Shown piece by piece: positions 1 through 7,355 of a stretch of 10,125 nucleotides of DNA (position 1 is its first letter; every line of letters starts with the position of its first letter). The DNA comes from Natronohydrobacter sp. (GTDB taxonomy: Bacteria; Pseudomonadota; Alphaproteobacteria; Rhodobacterales; Rhodobacteraceae): NCBI GenBank assembly GCA_007118445.1, contig SKRP01000137.1, positions 1-10,125 on the forward strand. Reading direction: 5' to 3'. The position numbers and the translations under genes are program-made. Under the pieces are notes generated by a model. That model did no database searches and was not told the origin of the DNA. It was given only the letters and a program-made list of their open reading frames with translations.

Positions 1-327
1 TCGCAAGCGCTGTGGATCGACGGTGCAGCCCCGCGAGAGCCGCTGCGCCCTGTGCTGCTGACAGCACTGGCGCTGACATGGCTGAACCCGCATGTCTATC
101 TTGATACTGTGGTCTTGCTGGGTACGATCTCGACTCAATATACTGGCCAGCAGTTTGCCTTTGCCGCTGGTGCGGTCAGCGGTTCTTTCCTGTTCTTTTT
201 CGCGCTCGGCTATGGCGCTGGCAAACTGAGGCCGCTTTTCGCGCAACCCAGGGCCTGGCGGCTTCTGGAGGGCGGGATTGCCCTGGTGATGTGGACAATT
301 GCTGTGAAATTGATCTTGTCAGCCTGA
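1..327 (+). CDS. LysE/ArgO-type amino-acid exporter, C-terminal part (5' truncated)
   Basis: The frame is open from the first base of the window, so the gene starts upstream and 108 codons are visible; the family is usually about 200 residues. LysE/ArgO proteins are inner-membrane exporters of basic and other amino acids, driven by the ion gradient. Visible are three hydrophobic segments: one beginning LTALALTWLNPHVYLDTVVL, one rich in Phe (FAFAAGAVSGSFLFFFALGY), and a C-terminal helix ending KLILSA. The TWLNPHVYLDT stretch is the strongly conserved second-half signature of LysE/ArgO. Met codon 18 of the visible frame (position 52) is internal and not the start, because the family-like sequence continues upstream of it. 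The gene converges on the SGNH/GSCFA unit. The substrate cannot be told from this half. Confidence 0.85.
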   Translation, partial: SQALWIDGAAPREPLRPVLLTALALTWLNPHVYLDTVVLLGTISTQYTGQQFAFAAGAVSGSFLFFFALGYGAGKLRPLFAQPRAWRLLEGGIALVMWTIAVKLILSA

Positions 328-331
328 ACAG

Positions 332-364
332 GATGTTTCGCGTAGATCACGCGCCCGAAACATC
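332..364. terminator. Hairpin between convergent genes, possible terminator
   Basis: GATGTTTCG at 332-340 is perfectly complementary to CGAAACATC at 356-364. In an alternative fold, GATGTTT pairs with AAACATC and CGCGT (339-343) pairs with ACGCG (349-353) around an AGATC loop, leaving a 4-nt bulge. It sits 4 nt after the exporter stop and between convergent genes, a natural place for a two-way terminator. No T-run follows on the plus strand, so intrinsic termination is uncertain. A weaker stem, AAGGGA (415-420) with TCCCTT (431-436) followed by TT, lies nearer the minus-strand gene end. Nothing else is seen in 328-476. Confidence 0.4.
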
Positions 365-476
365 ACACCATCGCTCAACAAATGCTCATTGCTGCCCTGC
401 GCCTGTATGACCGCAAGGGACTCAAAACGCTCCCTTTTCCCTTCCCGAACCACAACAACAATCGCCAACCACCTCA

Positions 477-1208
477 TCACCGCACCTGCCTGACCCGCCC
501 GCCCGACAGGCTGCCGCGCAGCACCGGCAGAAACGCCCGCAGCCAGAGCGCCCCGTAGGCTGCGTTCATATGCCGGTAATCCCCCGCCTCATGCACCGGG
601 CAGCGCTGCCCTGCCGCGTCTGCCAGCCGGGGCGCGGCTTGACCGTATTCCGGGTGCGTGAAACGGTCGCGCAGCCGGGACGCCTCGGGCTGCGCGATCA
701 GCTGCGCGCCGAACCCGTCGCAAAGCTGCGCCTGCGCCAGCGCAACCTCGGCGCTGTGGGCCAGCAGCCGCGCGCGCCTTGGCCCTTCCAGCTCCAGCGG
801 GGTGAGGGCCGCGAAAAGCGGCGCATCGCTCAGCCCGCGCAGCGCGTCGAGATGTTGCGCGAGCAGGCTGTCGCGCAGCCGTGCCGTGAATAACGCCTCG
901 CGGAAATCGCGGCTCAGCCCATGGGCGAAATCGCCCGAGCGGCGGCGGCTGCCATAGCCGTAGATCAGATAGGCATCCCACTCCGCCGGGTTGATGTCGC
1001 GCAGCCCCCCCGAGGTCAGCGCGAACTGATCGGCCAGCGCGCGGGTCTGCGGGCGATAGGTCATCCCCTCGACCGCCATCGCGCGGGTCTTGTCCGAGCG
1101 CGCCGCGAAAAACCCCAGCCGCAGGTCGGGATTGCGCGCCAGCACCGGATCGGCCCCGGTTTTCAGCGCTGCGACATGGCTGTTGCCCAGAATGCAGAGC
1201 CGGATCAT
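477..1208 (-). CDS. SGNH/GDSL-like hydrolase-fold protein, function unknown
   Basis: This 243-residue protein has no signal peptide and no membrane segment, so it is probably cytoplasmic. It opens MIRLCILGNSHVAAL. GNSH at residues 8-11 sits just after the first beta strand, where SGNH hydrolases carry the nucleophile Ser (S10). Near the C-terminus DYRHMN places Asp210 and His213 in the D-x-x-H arrangement of SGNH block V. The triad S10/D210/H213 is my inference; the Gly and Asn oxyanion blocks cannot be placed with confidence. SGNH proteins are esterases, acetyl-esterases or acyltransferases, and the substrate here is unknown. The start ATG lies inside the stop of the upstream GSCFA gene (ATGA overlap) with no clear Shine-Dalgarno site, which points to translational coupling. 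The middle (residues 90-205) is Ala/Leu/Arg-rich and helical, without a recognised motif. Confidence 0.72.
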   Translation of the reverse strand: MIRLCILGNSHVAALKTGADPVLARNPDLRLGFFAARSDKTRAMAVEGMTYRPQTRALADQFALTSGGLRDINPAEWDAYLIYGYGSRRRSGDFAHGLSRDFREALFTARLRDSLLAQHLDALRGLSDAPLFAALTPLELEGPRRARLLAHSAEVALAQAQLCDGFGAQLIAQPEASRLRDRFTHPEYGQAAPRLADAAGQRCPVHEAGDYRHMNAAYGALWLRAFLPVLRGSLSGGRVRQVR

Positions 1209-2287
1209 GATCGGGGCCCAAAGGCTGCGAGGATTTCTTCGTCGCAGACCAGATCCTCTGCGCCCTGCGGCCCGGCGCTGCGCTGCGATCTGCCGTGCGT
1301 GCGCGCTGGGTCGGATGGTGCTCCGAGATCGCGGAAGAAATGATCCATCACGAAACGCACGCCATCTGCGGTGACGCGCCTCTGGCTTGCATCATAGAAC
1401 CGACCGCCAAAGACCGGGCTGGTGATCAGCTCATAAGAGGGGAAGTAATCGGTATCCGTGCGGGTTTCGGCCAGATGACCGGCGACCGCGCGCAGCACGG
1501 ATTTCGCGCCGCTGCTGGCCGTCAGGACATGCTCGGGTCGCGCAGTGGCGGTCAGCGGCACCGGCGAGACCGTCAGCAGAAAACGCAGATCTGGATTGGC
1601 ACGCGCCATCAGGTCGAGGGCTGCGCGCATCGCGCCCAGGGTGTTGTCCAGATCGAGCGGGGCGAATTGGTGCAGGTCCGGGTCGAACCGGCCTGCTGCC
1701 GTGCCGGGGCAGAGCGGGTATTCGTGCCCGGTCTGGCTGTTGATCCAGCGTTCGGTCAGGCCAAGGGTGAAGACAAAGACCCGCGCCCCGGTCACGCATT
1801 TGCGCAAAGCCCGCAGGGTGAGCGCGCGCAGGCGCTCCAGCTCTTCGACCGAGGCGAATCCCGACGGCTCGATCTGCGGGCGGAACGGGTCGCGCAGGCG
1901 GGGACCGCAGGCCCAGACCTCTGCCGGGGGGTCGCGGATCTCGAAGGCCCATTCCAGCCATTGCAGCAACAGGCTGGGCGTGTAGATATTCCCGGTCCGC
2001 GCCGAGAACAGCCCGTAGCCATAGGCGCGGCGCAGTTGGGCAGGGGTCGCGCGCGGGGGTTTTTCCGTCACCAGCCAGTTGAACCCCTGCCGCTGCAGGG
2101 CCTGTCCGATATGCTGCGCGAAACACGACCCGAAACAGGCCACCGGGTCCGCGGGCGCAATCGCGAATTTCGGTGTCCACAGGCCGGAAATGCGCTCTGC
2201 GCCCGGCTCTGCGACGGCGCTGCGCCAGAATGACCGGGACGGCAATGCGCTGTAGGGATTGGCATCAGGGCGGGACGGGGGCATCAC
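1205..2287 (-). CDS. GSCFA domain-containing protein
   Basis: This 360-residue protein belongs to the GSCFA family, whose namesake motif is present as CFGSCFAQHIG (GSCFA at residues 53-57). Other family-like stretches follow: FTLGLTERWINSQTGHEYPL in the middle, TVSPVPLTATA, then YFPSYELITSP, and a late DHFF. GSCFA proteins are distant SGNH relatives often encoded near polysaccharide genes; their enzymatic activity is not settled, though acyl-ester chemistry on a glycan is a reasonable guess. There is no signal peptide. The frame opens with GTG at 2287 followed at once by ATG at 2284; either could start it and the Shine-Dalgarno region is weak. The gene overlaps the downstream SGNH-like gene by 4 nt, so the two are probably one transcript and one pathway. 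It is divergent from the mla operon. Confidence 0.85.
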   Translation of the reverse strand: MMPPSRPDANPYSALPSRSFWRSAVAEPGAERISGLWTPKFAIAPADPVACFGSCFAQHIGQALQRQGFNWLVTEKPPRATPAQLRRAYGYGLFSARTGNIYTPSLLLQWLEWAFEIRDPPAEVWACGPRLRDPFRPQIEPSGFASVEELERLRALTLRALRKCVTGARVFVFTLGLTERWINSQTGHEYPLCPGTAAGRFDPDLHQFAPLDLDNTLGAMRAALDLMARANPDLRFLLTVSPVPLTATARPEHVLTASSGAKSVLRAVAGHLAETRTDTDYFPSYELITSPVFGGRFYDASQRRVTADGVRFVMDHFFRDLGAPSDPARTHGRSQRSAGPQGAEDLVCDEEILAAFGPRS

Positions 2288-2432
2288 AGGCTCGGACCGG
2301 AAAAGTGCGAATTGGCGCGATGATACGCGGCTGAGGGAAAATCACAAGCGATGCCGCGCGGCGCGGCGGCGGACCCGTGCGCTGCGCTGGTCTGTTGGGC
2401 TTTGACCCGATATAGCTTCGGAACTGAGTCGC
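2288..2432. promoter_or_regulatory. Divergent spacer between GSCFA gene and mla operon
   Basis: This 145-bp spacer lies between two divergently read units and must hold both promoters. A TATAGC stretch at 2411-2416 resembles a -10 box for the mla operon, but the hexamer 17 bp upstream of it (2388-2393, TGGTCT) is a poor -35, so no promoter is called. The mlaE start has only a weak ribosome site (GGAAC at 2420-2424 or GAG at 2426-2428). The rest is very GC-rich (CGCGGCGCGGCGGC near 2356-2370). No strong operator or inverted repeat is seen. Confidence 0.3.
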
Positions 2433-3593
2433 ATGAAAGAGACCGCCTTGTCGTCACAGGATACCAGTTTGCCCGACCCTCGTGCTGCTGAATCAGCGCA
2501 GATCGAGGCGACGCCGCAGGGTGCAGCGCTGGCGGGTGCGCTGACCGTGCGCAGCCTTCCGGGGATCCTGCCGCAGCTCGAGCAGTTGGACGACGCAGAC
2601 CTGCAGCTTGACCTCTCGGCGCTGGAGCAGATCGACACGGCCGGGGCCTATGCCCTGCTGCGCCTGCGCAAGCGGCTGGGGGCGCAGGGCCATGCGCTGT
2701 CCTTTACGGATGTCCGGCCCGATCATGACGCGCTGATCGCGCGGGTGGCGCAATCCCTCCCGAAGCCCGATGCGCCCGAAGCGCCCGCGCGCGATCTGAT
2801 GGAAAGCTTTGCCTGGCTGGGAAAAAAGGTCGTCGAGCTCGGCCGGTTCATGGGCGATCTGCACGGAATGCTCGGGCTGTTTCTGGCGCGGCTGGTCACG
2901 GTGATCCGCCGCCCCTCCGAATTTCGTTTGACCGCGCTGGTGCATCATTGCGATCAGGTCGGGCTGAAAGCCGTGCCGATTGTCGCGCTGATGGGCTTCC
3001 TGATCGGCATCGTGCTGGCCTTTCAGGGCTCGGTGCAGCTGCGCCAGTTCGGGGCCGAGATTTTCGTGGTTGATCTGATCGCCATCTCGATCCTGCGCGA
3101 GCTGGGCATCCTGCTCACCGCGATCATCGTCGCAGGTCGCACAGCATCCAGCTACACTGCCGCCATCGGTTCAATGAAGATGCGCGAGGAAATCGACGCC
3201 ATGCGCACGCTGGCGATTGACCCGGCGCTGGCGCTTTTCGTGCCGCGCATCCTGGCGCTGCTGATCGTGCTGCCGATCCTGGGCATGGTTGCCAGCCTGA
3301 CTGGCCTGATCGGCGGCGCGCTCATGTCCTGGATCGAGCTGGGGATTTCGCCGGGGATGTTCGTCTCGCGGCTTCTGGATGACACCAGCCTTGATCATGT
3401 CCTCGTGGGCTTCGTCAAGGCCCCGGTCTTTGCGCTGATCATCGGGGTGATCGGCTGCCACGCAGGTATGCAGGTGGGTGGCAATGCGGAAAGCCTGGGG
3501 TCGCAGACATCGAGCGCGGTGGTGCGCGCGATTTTCATGGTGATCGTGGTGAATGCGCTGTTTTCGGTGTTCTTCGCGATCATGGGGATCTGA
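2433..3593 (+). CDS. mlaE: MlaE-type lipid ABC permease with fused N-terminal STAS (MlaB-like) domain
   Basis: This 386-residue inner-membrane permease belongs to an MCE/Mla-type ABC transporter that moves phospholipid or related lipids between the inner membrane and the periplasmic side. Residues about 30-105 form a STAS-like domain with QIDTAGAYALL (Asp68-Thr69-Ala70-Gly71), equivalent to the separate MlaB protein of E. coli. From about 125 onward comes the MlaE domain: an amphipathic helix near FMGDLHGMLGLFLARL, then several hydrophobic helices. A conserved cytoplasmic loop MKMREEIDAMRTL at 248-260 is the expected contact to the ATPase. E. coli MlaE is about 260 residues, so the extra length is the STAS fusion. 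The stop is 3 nt before the mlaF start. STAS-permease fusions are common in alphaproteobacteria, so this is not odd in itself. The exact lipid and direction are unknown. Confidence 0.93.
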   Translation: MKETALSSQDTSLPDPRAAESAQIEATPQGAALAGALTVRSLPGILPQLEQLDDADLQLDLSALEQIDTAGAYALLRLRKRLGAQGHALSFTDVRPDHDALIARVAQSLPKPDAPEAPARDLMESFAWLGKKVVELGRFMGDLHGMLGLFLARLVTVIRRPSEFRLTALVHHCDQVGLKAVPIVALMGFLIGIVLAFQGSVQLRQFGAEIFVVDLIAISILRELGILLTAIIVAGRTASSYTAAIGSMKMREEIDAMRTLAIDPALALFVPRILALLIVLPILGMVASLTGLIGGALMSWIELGISPGMFVSRLLDDTSLDHVLVGFVKAPVFALIIGVIGCHAGMQVGGNAESLGSQTSSAVVRAIFMVIVVNALFSVFFAIMGI

Positions 3594-3596
3594 GCC

Positions 3597-4373
3597 ATGG
3601 CGGAACCTGTCATCGAATTGCGCGGGATCGTGAACCAGTTCGGGTCGCATCGGGTGCATGACAATCTCGACCTCGATGTCCATCGCGGCGAGGTGCTGGG
3701 GGTGGTTGGCGGCTCGGGCACCGGGAAATCCGTGCTGTTGCGCACCATAGCCGGGCTGCGCCCGCCGCAAGGGGGCAGTATCCGTATTTTCGGGCAGGAT
3801 GCGCTGAACTGCCCTGAATCCACGCGCCGTGCGATTGATATGCGCATGGGGGTGATGTTTCAGGATGGCGCGCTGTTCTCTTCGCTGACTGTGCGCGAGA
3901 ATGTCGAAGTGCCGTTGCGCAACCTGGGCGGGCTGGCGGCCGGGATGCGCCGGGAACTGGCGGATCTGAAAATCGCAATGTCCGGGCTGCCCTATTTCGC
4001 GGGCGACAAATACCCGTCAGAACTGTCAGGGGGCATGCGCAAACGCGCAGGGCTGGCGCGCGCGCTCGCACTCGACCCGGAAATCGTGTTTCTGGATGAA
4101 CCGACAGCGGGGCTGGACCCGATCGGGGCCTCGGCCTTTGACGAATTGATCAAGGCATTGTCGGACACGCTGGGCCTGACCGTGTTTCTGGTCACCCATG
4201 ATCTGGACACGCTGCACGCCACCTGTGACCGGATTGCCGTATTGGCGGAAAAACGGGTCATGTATACTGGCACGATGCAGGATATGCTGCATATCGAGCA
4301 CCCTTGGGTGCACGAATATTTCCACGGCCCCCGCGCCCGCGCGGCCATCGAGACACTGGAAAGGAACGCCTGA
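3597..4373 (+). CDS. mlaF: MlaF-type lipid ABC transporter ATPase
   Basis: This 258-residue ATP-binding subunit powers the MlaE permease from the cytoplasmic side. All ABC motifs are intact: Walker A GGSGTGKS (38-45), Q-loop Gln89 in MFQDGALF, signature LSGGM (143-147) followed by RKRAGLARALALDP, Walker B IVFLDE (163-168) with catalytic Glu168, D-loop GLDP, and switch His201 in LVTHD. LSGGM-x-KR in place of LSGGQ-x-QR is typical of the MlaF/Ttg2A and Mkl group. The start ATG is 3 nt after the permease stop, with GGGGA about 8 nt upstream inside the preceding gene. The C-terminus (HPWVHEYFHGPRARAA) also resembles MlaF, in which a C-terminal tail lies across the dimer. The next gene, mlaD, starts 3 nt after the stop. 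Confidence 0.95.
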   Translation: MAEPVIELRGIVNQFGSHRVHDNLDLDVHRGEVLGVVGGSGTGKSVLLRTIAGLRPPQGGSIRIFGQDALNCPESTRRAIDMRMGVMFQDGALFSSLTVRENVEVPLRNLGGLAAGMRRELADLKIAMSGLPYFAGDKYPSELSGGMRKRAGLARALALDPEIVFLDEPTAGLDPIGASAFDELIKALSDTLGLTVFLVTHDLDTLHATCDRIAVLAEKRVMYTGTMQDMLHIEHPWVHEYFHGPRARAAIETLERNA

Positions 4374-4376
4374 AGC

Positions 4377-6089
4377 ATGGAAACCAAGGCAAATTACACG
4401 CTGATCGGCGTCTTTGCGGCGCTGGGTTTTCTGGGGGTGCTGGGTTTCATTCTGGCCTTCGGCAAGTTCCAGCTCGACCGGCAATTCGCCTATTATGAAG
4501 TGCGCTTCGAGGCGGTCTCGGGCCTGTCGCGCGCTGCCGATGTGCGTTTCGCGGGGTTGCTTGTGGGGCAGGTGACCGATGTCCAGCTTGCGCCCAATGG
4601 CGACGGGACTGTGCTTGTGCGGCTGGAAGTGGATCGCGCGACGCCTGTGCGCGCTGATTCGGTCGCGACTGTGGACAGTTCCGGCATTACCGGCGTGTCT
4701 TTCATCGCGATTTCACCGGGCAGCCCGGATGCGCCCCTGATCAATGACCGCACGGATGTGCCACGGCTGGAAGCGGGCCGCTCGGTCATTGCCTCGCTGA
4801 CCGAGGGCGCGCCGCGGGTGCTTGATGAAACGCTGCGGGTGCTGGAACAGGTCAACCAGCTGCTGGGCGAGGAAAACCAGACCAAGGTCGCGCGTATTCT
4901 GGATAATGTCGAGCAATCGACCGGCGAATTCACCCGCGCGCTGGACAATTTCGCAGGTTTCACTGACACGATTGCGACCGCGACCGAGACCTTCGCCGAG
5001 TTCAGCGACAACCTGACCCCGATCCTGCTGCAGGCAGAAAACACCGTCGAAAGCCTGCAATTCGCCATCGATGAATTCGCGCTGCTGGCGACCGAATCGC
5101 GCATCACTTTCGAGACCGGCACCGCGACGCTGCAGACGGTGGATGATTTCGTGGCGCGCGACATGACCGAGATGGTCGAGCAACTGCGCGCCGCCGCCGA
5201 TCAGGTCGGGGCCGAGATCACGGAATTGTCGCGCGAGGCGCAGCTCACCTTCGCCGAATTCTCGCGCACTGGCGCTGCTGCCACCGACCGGATAGAGGCG
5301 CTCGACCCTGCCATTGCGCGCGTCGAGCCGCTGCTGGCGCGCGCCGACACCGCGCTTGAGGCGCTGGAAGAGATGTCGCGCAATGTCGATGCGCTGGTCA
5401 CGGGCGATGGCGCGCTGCTGGTCGCCGAGGCGCGCGAGATGGTGCAGGCCGCGACAGTGGCCACGCGCTCCATCGCCGATGTCGCCGAGAACGACCTGCC
5501 GGTGATCATGCGCGATGTGCGCGAGGCCACAGCCGATATCCGCAACGTGGTGGCGACGGTCGGGGCGGATATGGAACAGGTTTCAGGGCGTATCGAGGCA
5601 TTGTCGGACAGCGGTGTGCAGACGCTTGATCAGGTGACCGAGACCTTCGCCAATGCCAATGTCACGCTGGAAGCGATCAACCGCGCGCTGGCCACGAGCG
5701 AAGGCGCGATTGAAGCGGCGGAGCGCGCTTTCATCGGGGCGGATCGGGTCATCAACGAGGAGATCGGCCAGATCACAGAAGAGCTGCAGGATGTGCTGGC
5801 GCGGCTGGGGAATGCGGTCGATTCGGTCTCGGCGGATATTCCCGAAGTCACGGCGGATCTGCGCCGCACGGCGGAAAGTGCTGCGCGCGCTTTCGACGAT
5901 CTGGGCCGCATGGTGCGCGACAGTTCTGCCCCGGTGCGCGAGTTCACCACCTCGGGCCTGCCCAATATTACCCAGCTTGCACGCGAAACCCGCGGGCTGA
6001 TCACCAATCTGGACCGCCTGACACGCCAGATCGAGCGTGATCCGGCGCGTTTCCTGCTCAACCGCCAGACACCGGAGTTCAGAAGATGA
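4377..6089 (+). CDS. mlaD: MlaD-type MCE protein with long helical periplasmic tail
   Basis: This 570-residue membrane-anchored substrate-binding component begins METKANYTLIGVF. A single transmembrane helix spans about residues 8-28 and one MCE domain spans about 40-115 (YYEVRFEAVSGL, then GLLVGQVTDV, then DSSGITGVSFIAISPG). The remaining roughly 450 residues are almost wholly alpha-helical and coiled-coil-like, with few Pro or Gly, and end in a conserved-looking IERDPARFLL and PEFRR. E. coli MlaD is about 183 residues, so this tail is far longer and recalls the needle-like helical parts of PqiB or mycobacterial Mce proteins. The MCE domain should form a hexameric ring around a lipid pore (family knowledge). 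A motif of the type (D/G)(L/I)P followed by helix recurs at Pro375, Pro489 and Pro529. The ribosome site is AAGGAA at 4361-4366. The stop overlaps the lipoprotein start (ATGA). Assignment as MCE protein is secure; mlaD orthology in the strict sense is not. Confidence 0.92.
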   Translation: METKANYTLIGVFAALGFLGVLGFILAFGKFQLDRQFAYYEVRFEAVSGLSRAADVRFAGLLVGQVTDVQLAPNGDGTVLVRLEVDRATPVRADSVATVDSSGITGVSFIAISPGSPDAPLINDRTDVPRLEAGRSVIASLTEGAPRVLDETLRVLEQVNQLLGEENQTKVARILDNVEQSTGEFTRALDNFAGFTDTIATATETFAEFSDNLTPILLQAENTVESLQFAIDEFALLATESRITFETGTATLQTVDDFVARDMTEMVEQLRAAADQVGAEITELSREAQLTFAEFSRTGAAATDRIEALDPAIARVEPLLARADTALEALEEMSRNVDALVTGDGALLVAEAREMVQAATVATRSIADVAENDLPVIMRDVREATADIRNVVATVGADMEQVSGRIEALSDSGVQTLDQVTETFANANVTLEAINRALATSEGAIEAAERAFIGADRVINEEIGQITEELQDVLARLGNAVDSVSADIPEVTADLRRTAESAARAFDDLGRMVRDSSAPVREFTTSGLPNITQLARETRGLITNLDRLTRQIERDPARFLLNRQTPEFRR

Positions 6090-6724
6090 CATTTCCCAGA
6101 CGCGATTTCCTGATCGGCGCAGGCGCGCTGTCACTCCTGTCGGGCTGCGGGGCATTGTCGGCCATTGGCGACGCGACCACGCCGCTCGATGCCTATGAGC
6201 TGCGCGCCCCCGATCTGCCGCAGGCGGGCCGGTCGCTGGCGCGTTCGCTCAGCATCGAGCCGCCCACCACCTCGGGCGCGCTGGATATCGACCGCATCCT
6301 GATCAAGCCCAATCCGCTGCAATCGCTCTATCTGCCTGGCGCGCGCTGGTCGGATGAGCTGCCATCGATGTATCAGACAGTGATGTTGCGCGCCTTCGAG
6401 GATACTGGCGCGCTGGCCTATGTCGGGCGCAGACCGCTGGGCGGCACGGGCGATTTCGCGCTGATTTCCGAGATCACGGATTTCCACGCGGTCCTGTCCG
6501 ACGATCGCAACAGCGCCACGACCCGGATCCGGCTGGTCGCGCGCATGGTGCGCGAGACCGATGCGCGCGTTCTGTCGCGGCGGACATTTCAGGCCGTGGC
6601 CCCTGCGGCCTCGACCGAGACGCTGGATGTGGTCAAGGCGTTCAACACGGCCTCTGACGAGGTGCTGGACGATCTGGTCCGCTGGGGGTTGCAGGTGATC
6701 GGTCTGCGCCTGCCGACGGTGTGA
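6086..6724 (+). CDS. ABC-type transport auxiliary (PqiC-like) lipoprotein
   Basis: This 212-residue lipoprotein belongs to the ABC_trans_aux / PqiC family. It begins MTFPRRDFLIGAGALSLLSG followed by Cys21. The lipobox is LSGC (18-21), the lipidated residue being Cys21, and Arg5-Arg6 with Phe8-Leu9 match a twin-arginine (Tat) motif. The mature part opens with YELRAPDLPQAG and has the expected pattern of IEPPTTSGALDIDRILI and an acidic region EITDFHAVLSDD typical of PqiC-like proteins. Such proteins accompany MCE transporters and in the Pqi system sit at the outer membrane, contacting the tip of the MCE tube (family knowledge). Here it starts inside the mlaD stop (ATGA) with GGAG at 6073-6076, so translation is coupled and a role in the same complex is very likely. 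Which membrane it is sorted to cannot be told. Confidence 0.88.
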   Translation: MTFPRRDFLIGAGALSLLSGCGALSAIGDATTPLDAYELRAPDLPQAGRSLARSLSIEPPTTSGALDIDRILIKPNPLQSLYLPGARWSDELPSMYQTVMLRAFEDTGALAYVGRRPLGGTGDFALISEITDFHAVLSDDRNSATTRIRLVARMVRETDARVLSRRTFQAVAPAASTETLDVVKAFNTASDEVLDDLVRWGLQVIGLRLPTV

Positions 6725-6776
6725 GGGGCAGCAAAGTCGCAGTGAGTATTTGGGGCAAGATGAAAGCGAAAAGCGT

Positions 6777-7355
6777 GTGATCAGAGCCCTTTATGACTGG
6801 ACCTTGTCGCTGGCCCGGCACCCGCATGCGCTCTGGGCGCTGGCTTTCGTGGCATTCATCGAAAGCTCGGTCTTTCCGATCCCGCCCGATGTGCTGATGA
6901 TCGCGATGATCGTGGCGCGCCCCTCGCGGGCCTTCGTGATTGCCGGCGTGGCGACCGTCGCTTCTGTGGCCGGCGGGCTGGCGGGCTACTGGATCGGCTA
7001 TGGCGCGTTCGAGACACTCGGGCGGCCCGTGCTCGAATTCTACGGCAAGGACGCTTATTTCGCCGAGTTTCAGGAACGCTACAACGAGTGGGGCGCATGG
7101 GCTGTGCTGATCGCGGGCGTGACGCCTTTTCCCTACAAGGTCATCACCATCCTGTCGGGTGTGACCGGGCTGTCGCTGGGGGTGTTTTTGGTGGCCTCGC
7201 TGATCGCGCGGGCACTGCGCTTTTTCATCGTGGCCGCGCTGTTGTGGAAATTCGGCGCACCGATTCGTGATTTCATCGAGGCGCGTCTGGGGCTTGTCTT
7301 CTCGGTCTTCATCGCGCTTCTTCTGGGCGGATTTCTGGCATTGAGGTATCTGTGA
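6777..7355 (+). CDS. YqaA/DedA-family inner-membrane protein
   Basis: This polytopic membrane protein belongs to the DedA (SNARE-associated/VTT) superfamily, YqaA branch. From the GTG at 6777 it is 192 residues and begins IRALYDWTLSLARHP after the initiator, which matches what I recall for relatives. A longer version from TTG at 6750 adds nine residues and cannot be excluded; neither start has a strong ribosome site. Key stretches are ESSVFPIPPD (Glu29 to Asp38), VTPFPYKVITILSG, and a C-terminal FGAPIRDFIEARLGL followed by a last membrane helix. DedA relatives act in membrane lipid homeostasis, and some are undecaprenyl-phosphate or phospholipid translocases; the role of YqaA members is not settled. 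It follows the lipoprotein gene by 52 nt (25 nt with the TTG start) without a terminator, so it probably shares the mla transcript. Its stop overlaps the dsbB ATG by 1 nt. Confidence 0.87.
   Translation: MIRALYDWTLSLARHPHALWALAFVAFIESSVFPIPPDVLMIAMIVARPSRAFVIAGVATVASVAGGLAGYWIGYGAFETLGRPVLEFYGKDAYFAEFQERYNEWGAWAVLIAGVTPFPYKVITILSGVTGLSLGVFLVASLIARALRFFIVAALLWKFGAPIRDFIEARLGLVFSVFIALLLGGFLALRYL

Noticed and set aside
1295..2233. A 312-codon plus-strand open frame opposite the GSCFA gene
   Set aside because: It is a low-complexity Arg/Gly/Gln-rich translation with no family resemblance, lying wholly opposite a well-supported gene. Long antisense frames are expected in GC-rich DNA.
2402..2416. 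TTGACC followed by TATAGC as an mla promoter
   Set aside because: The two hexamers are only 3 nt apart, which cannot be a sigma-70 -35/-10 pair. No good -35 lies at the proper distance.
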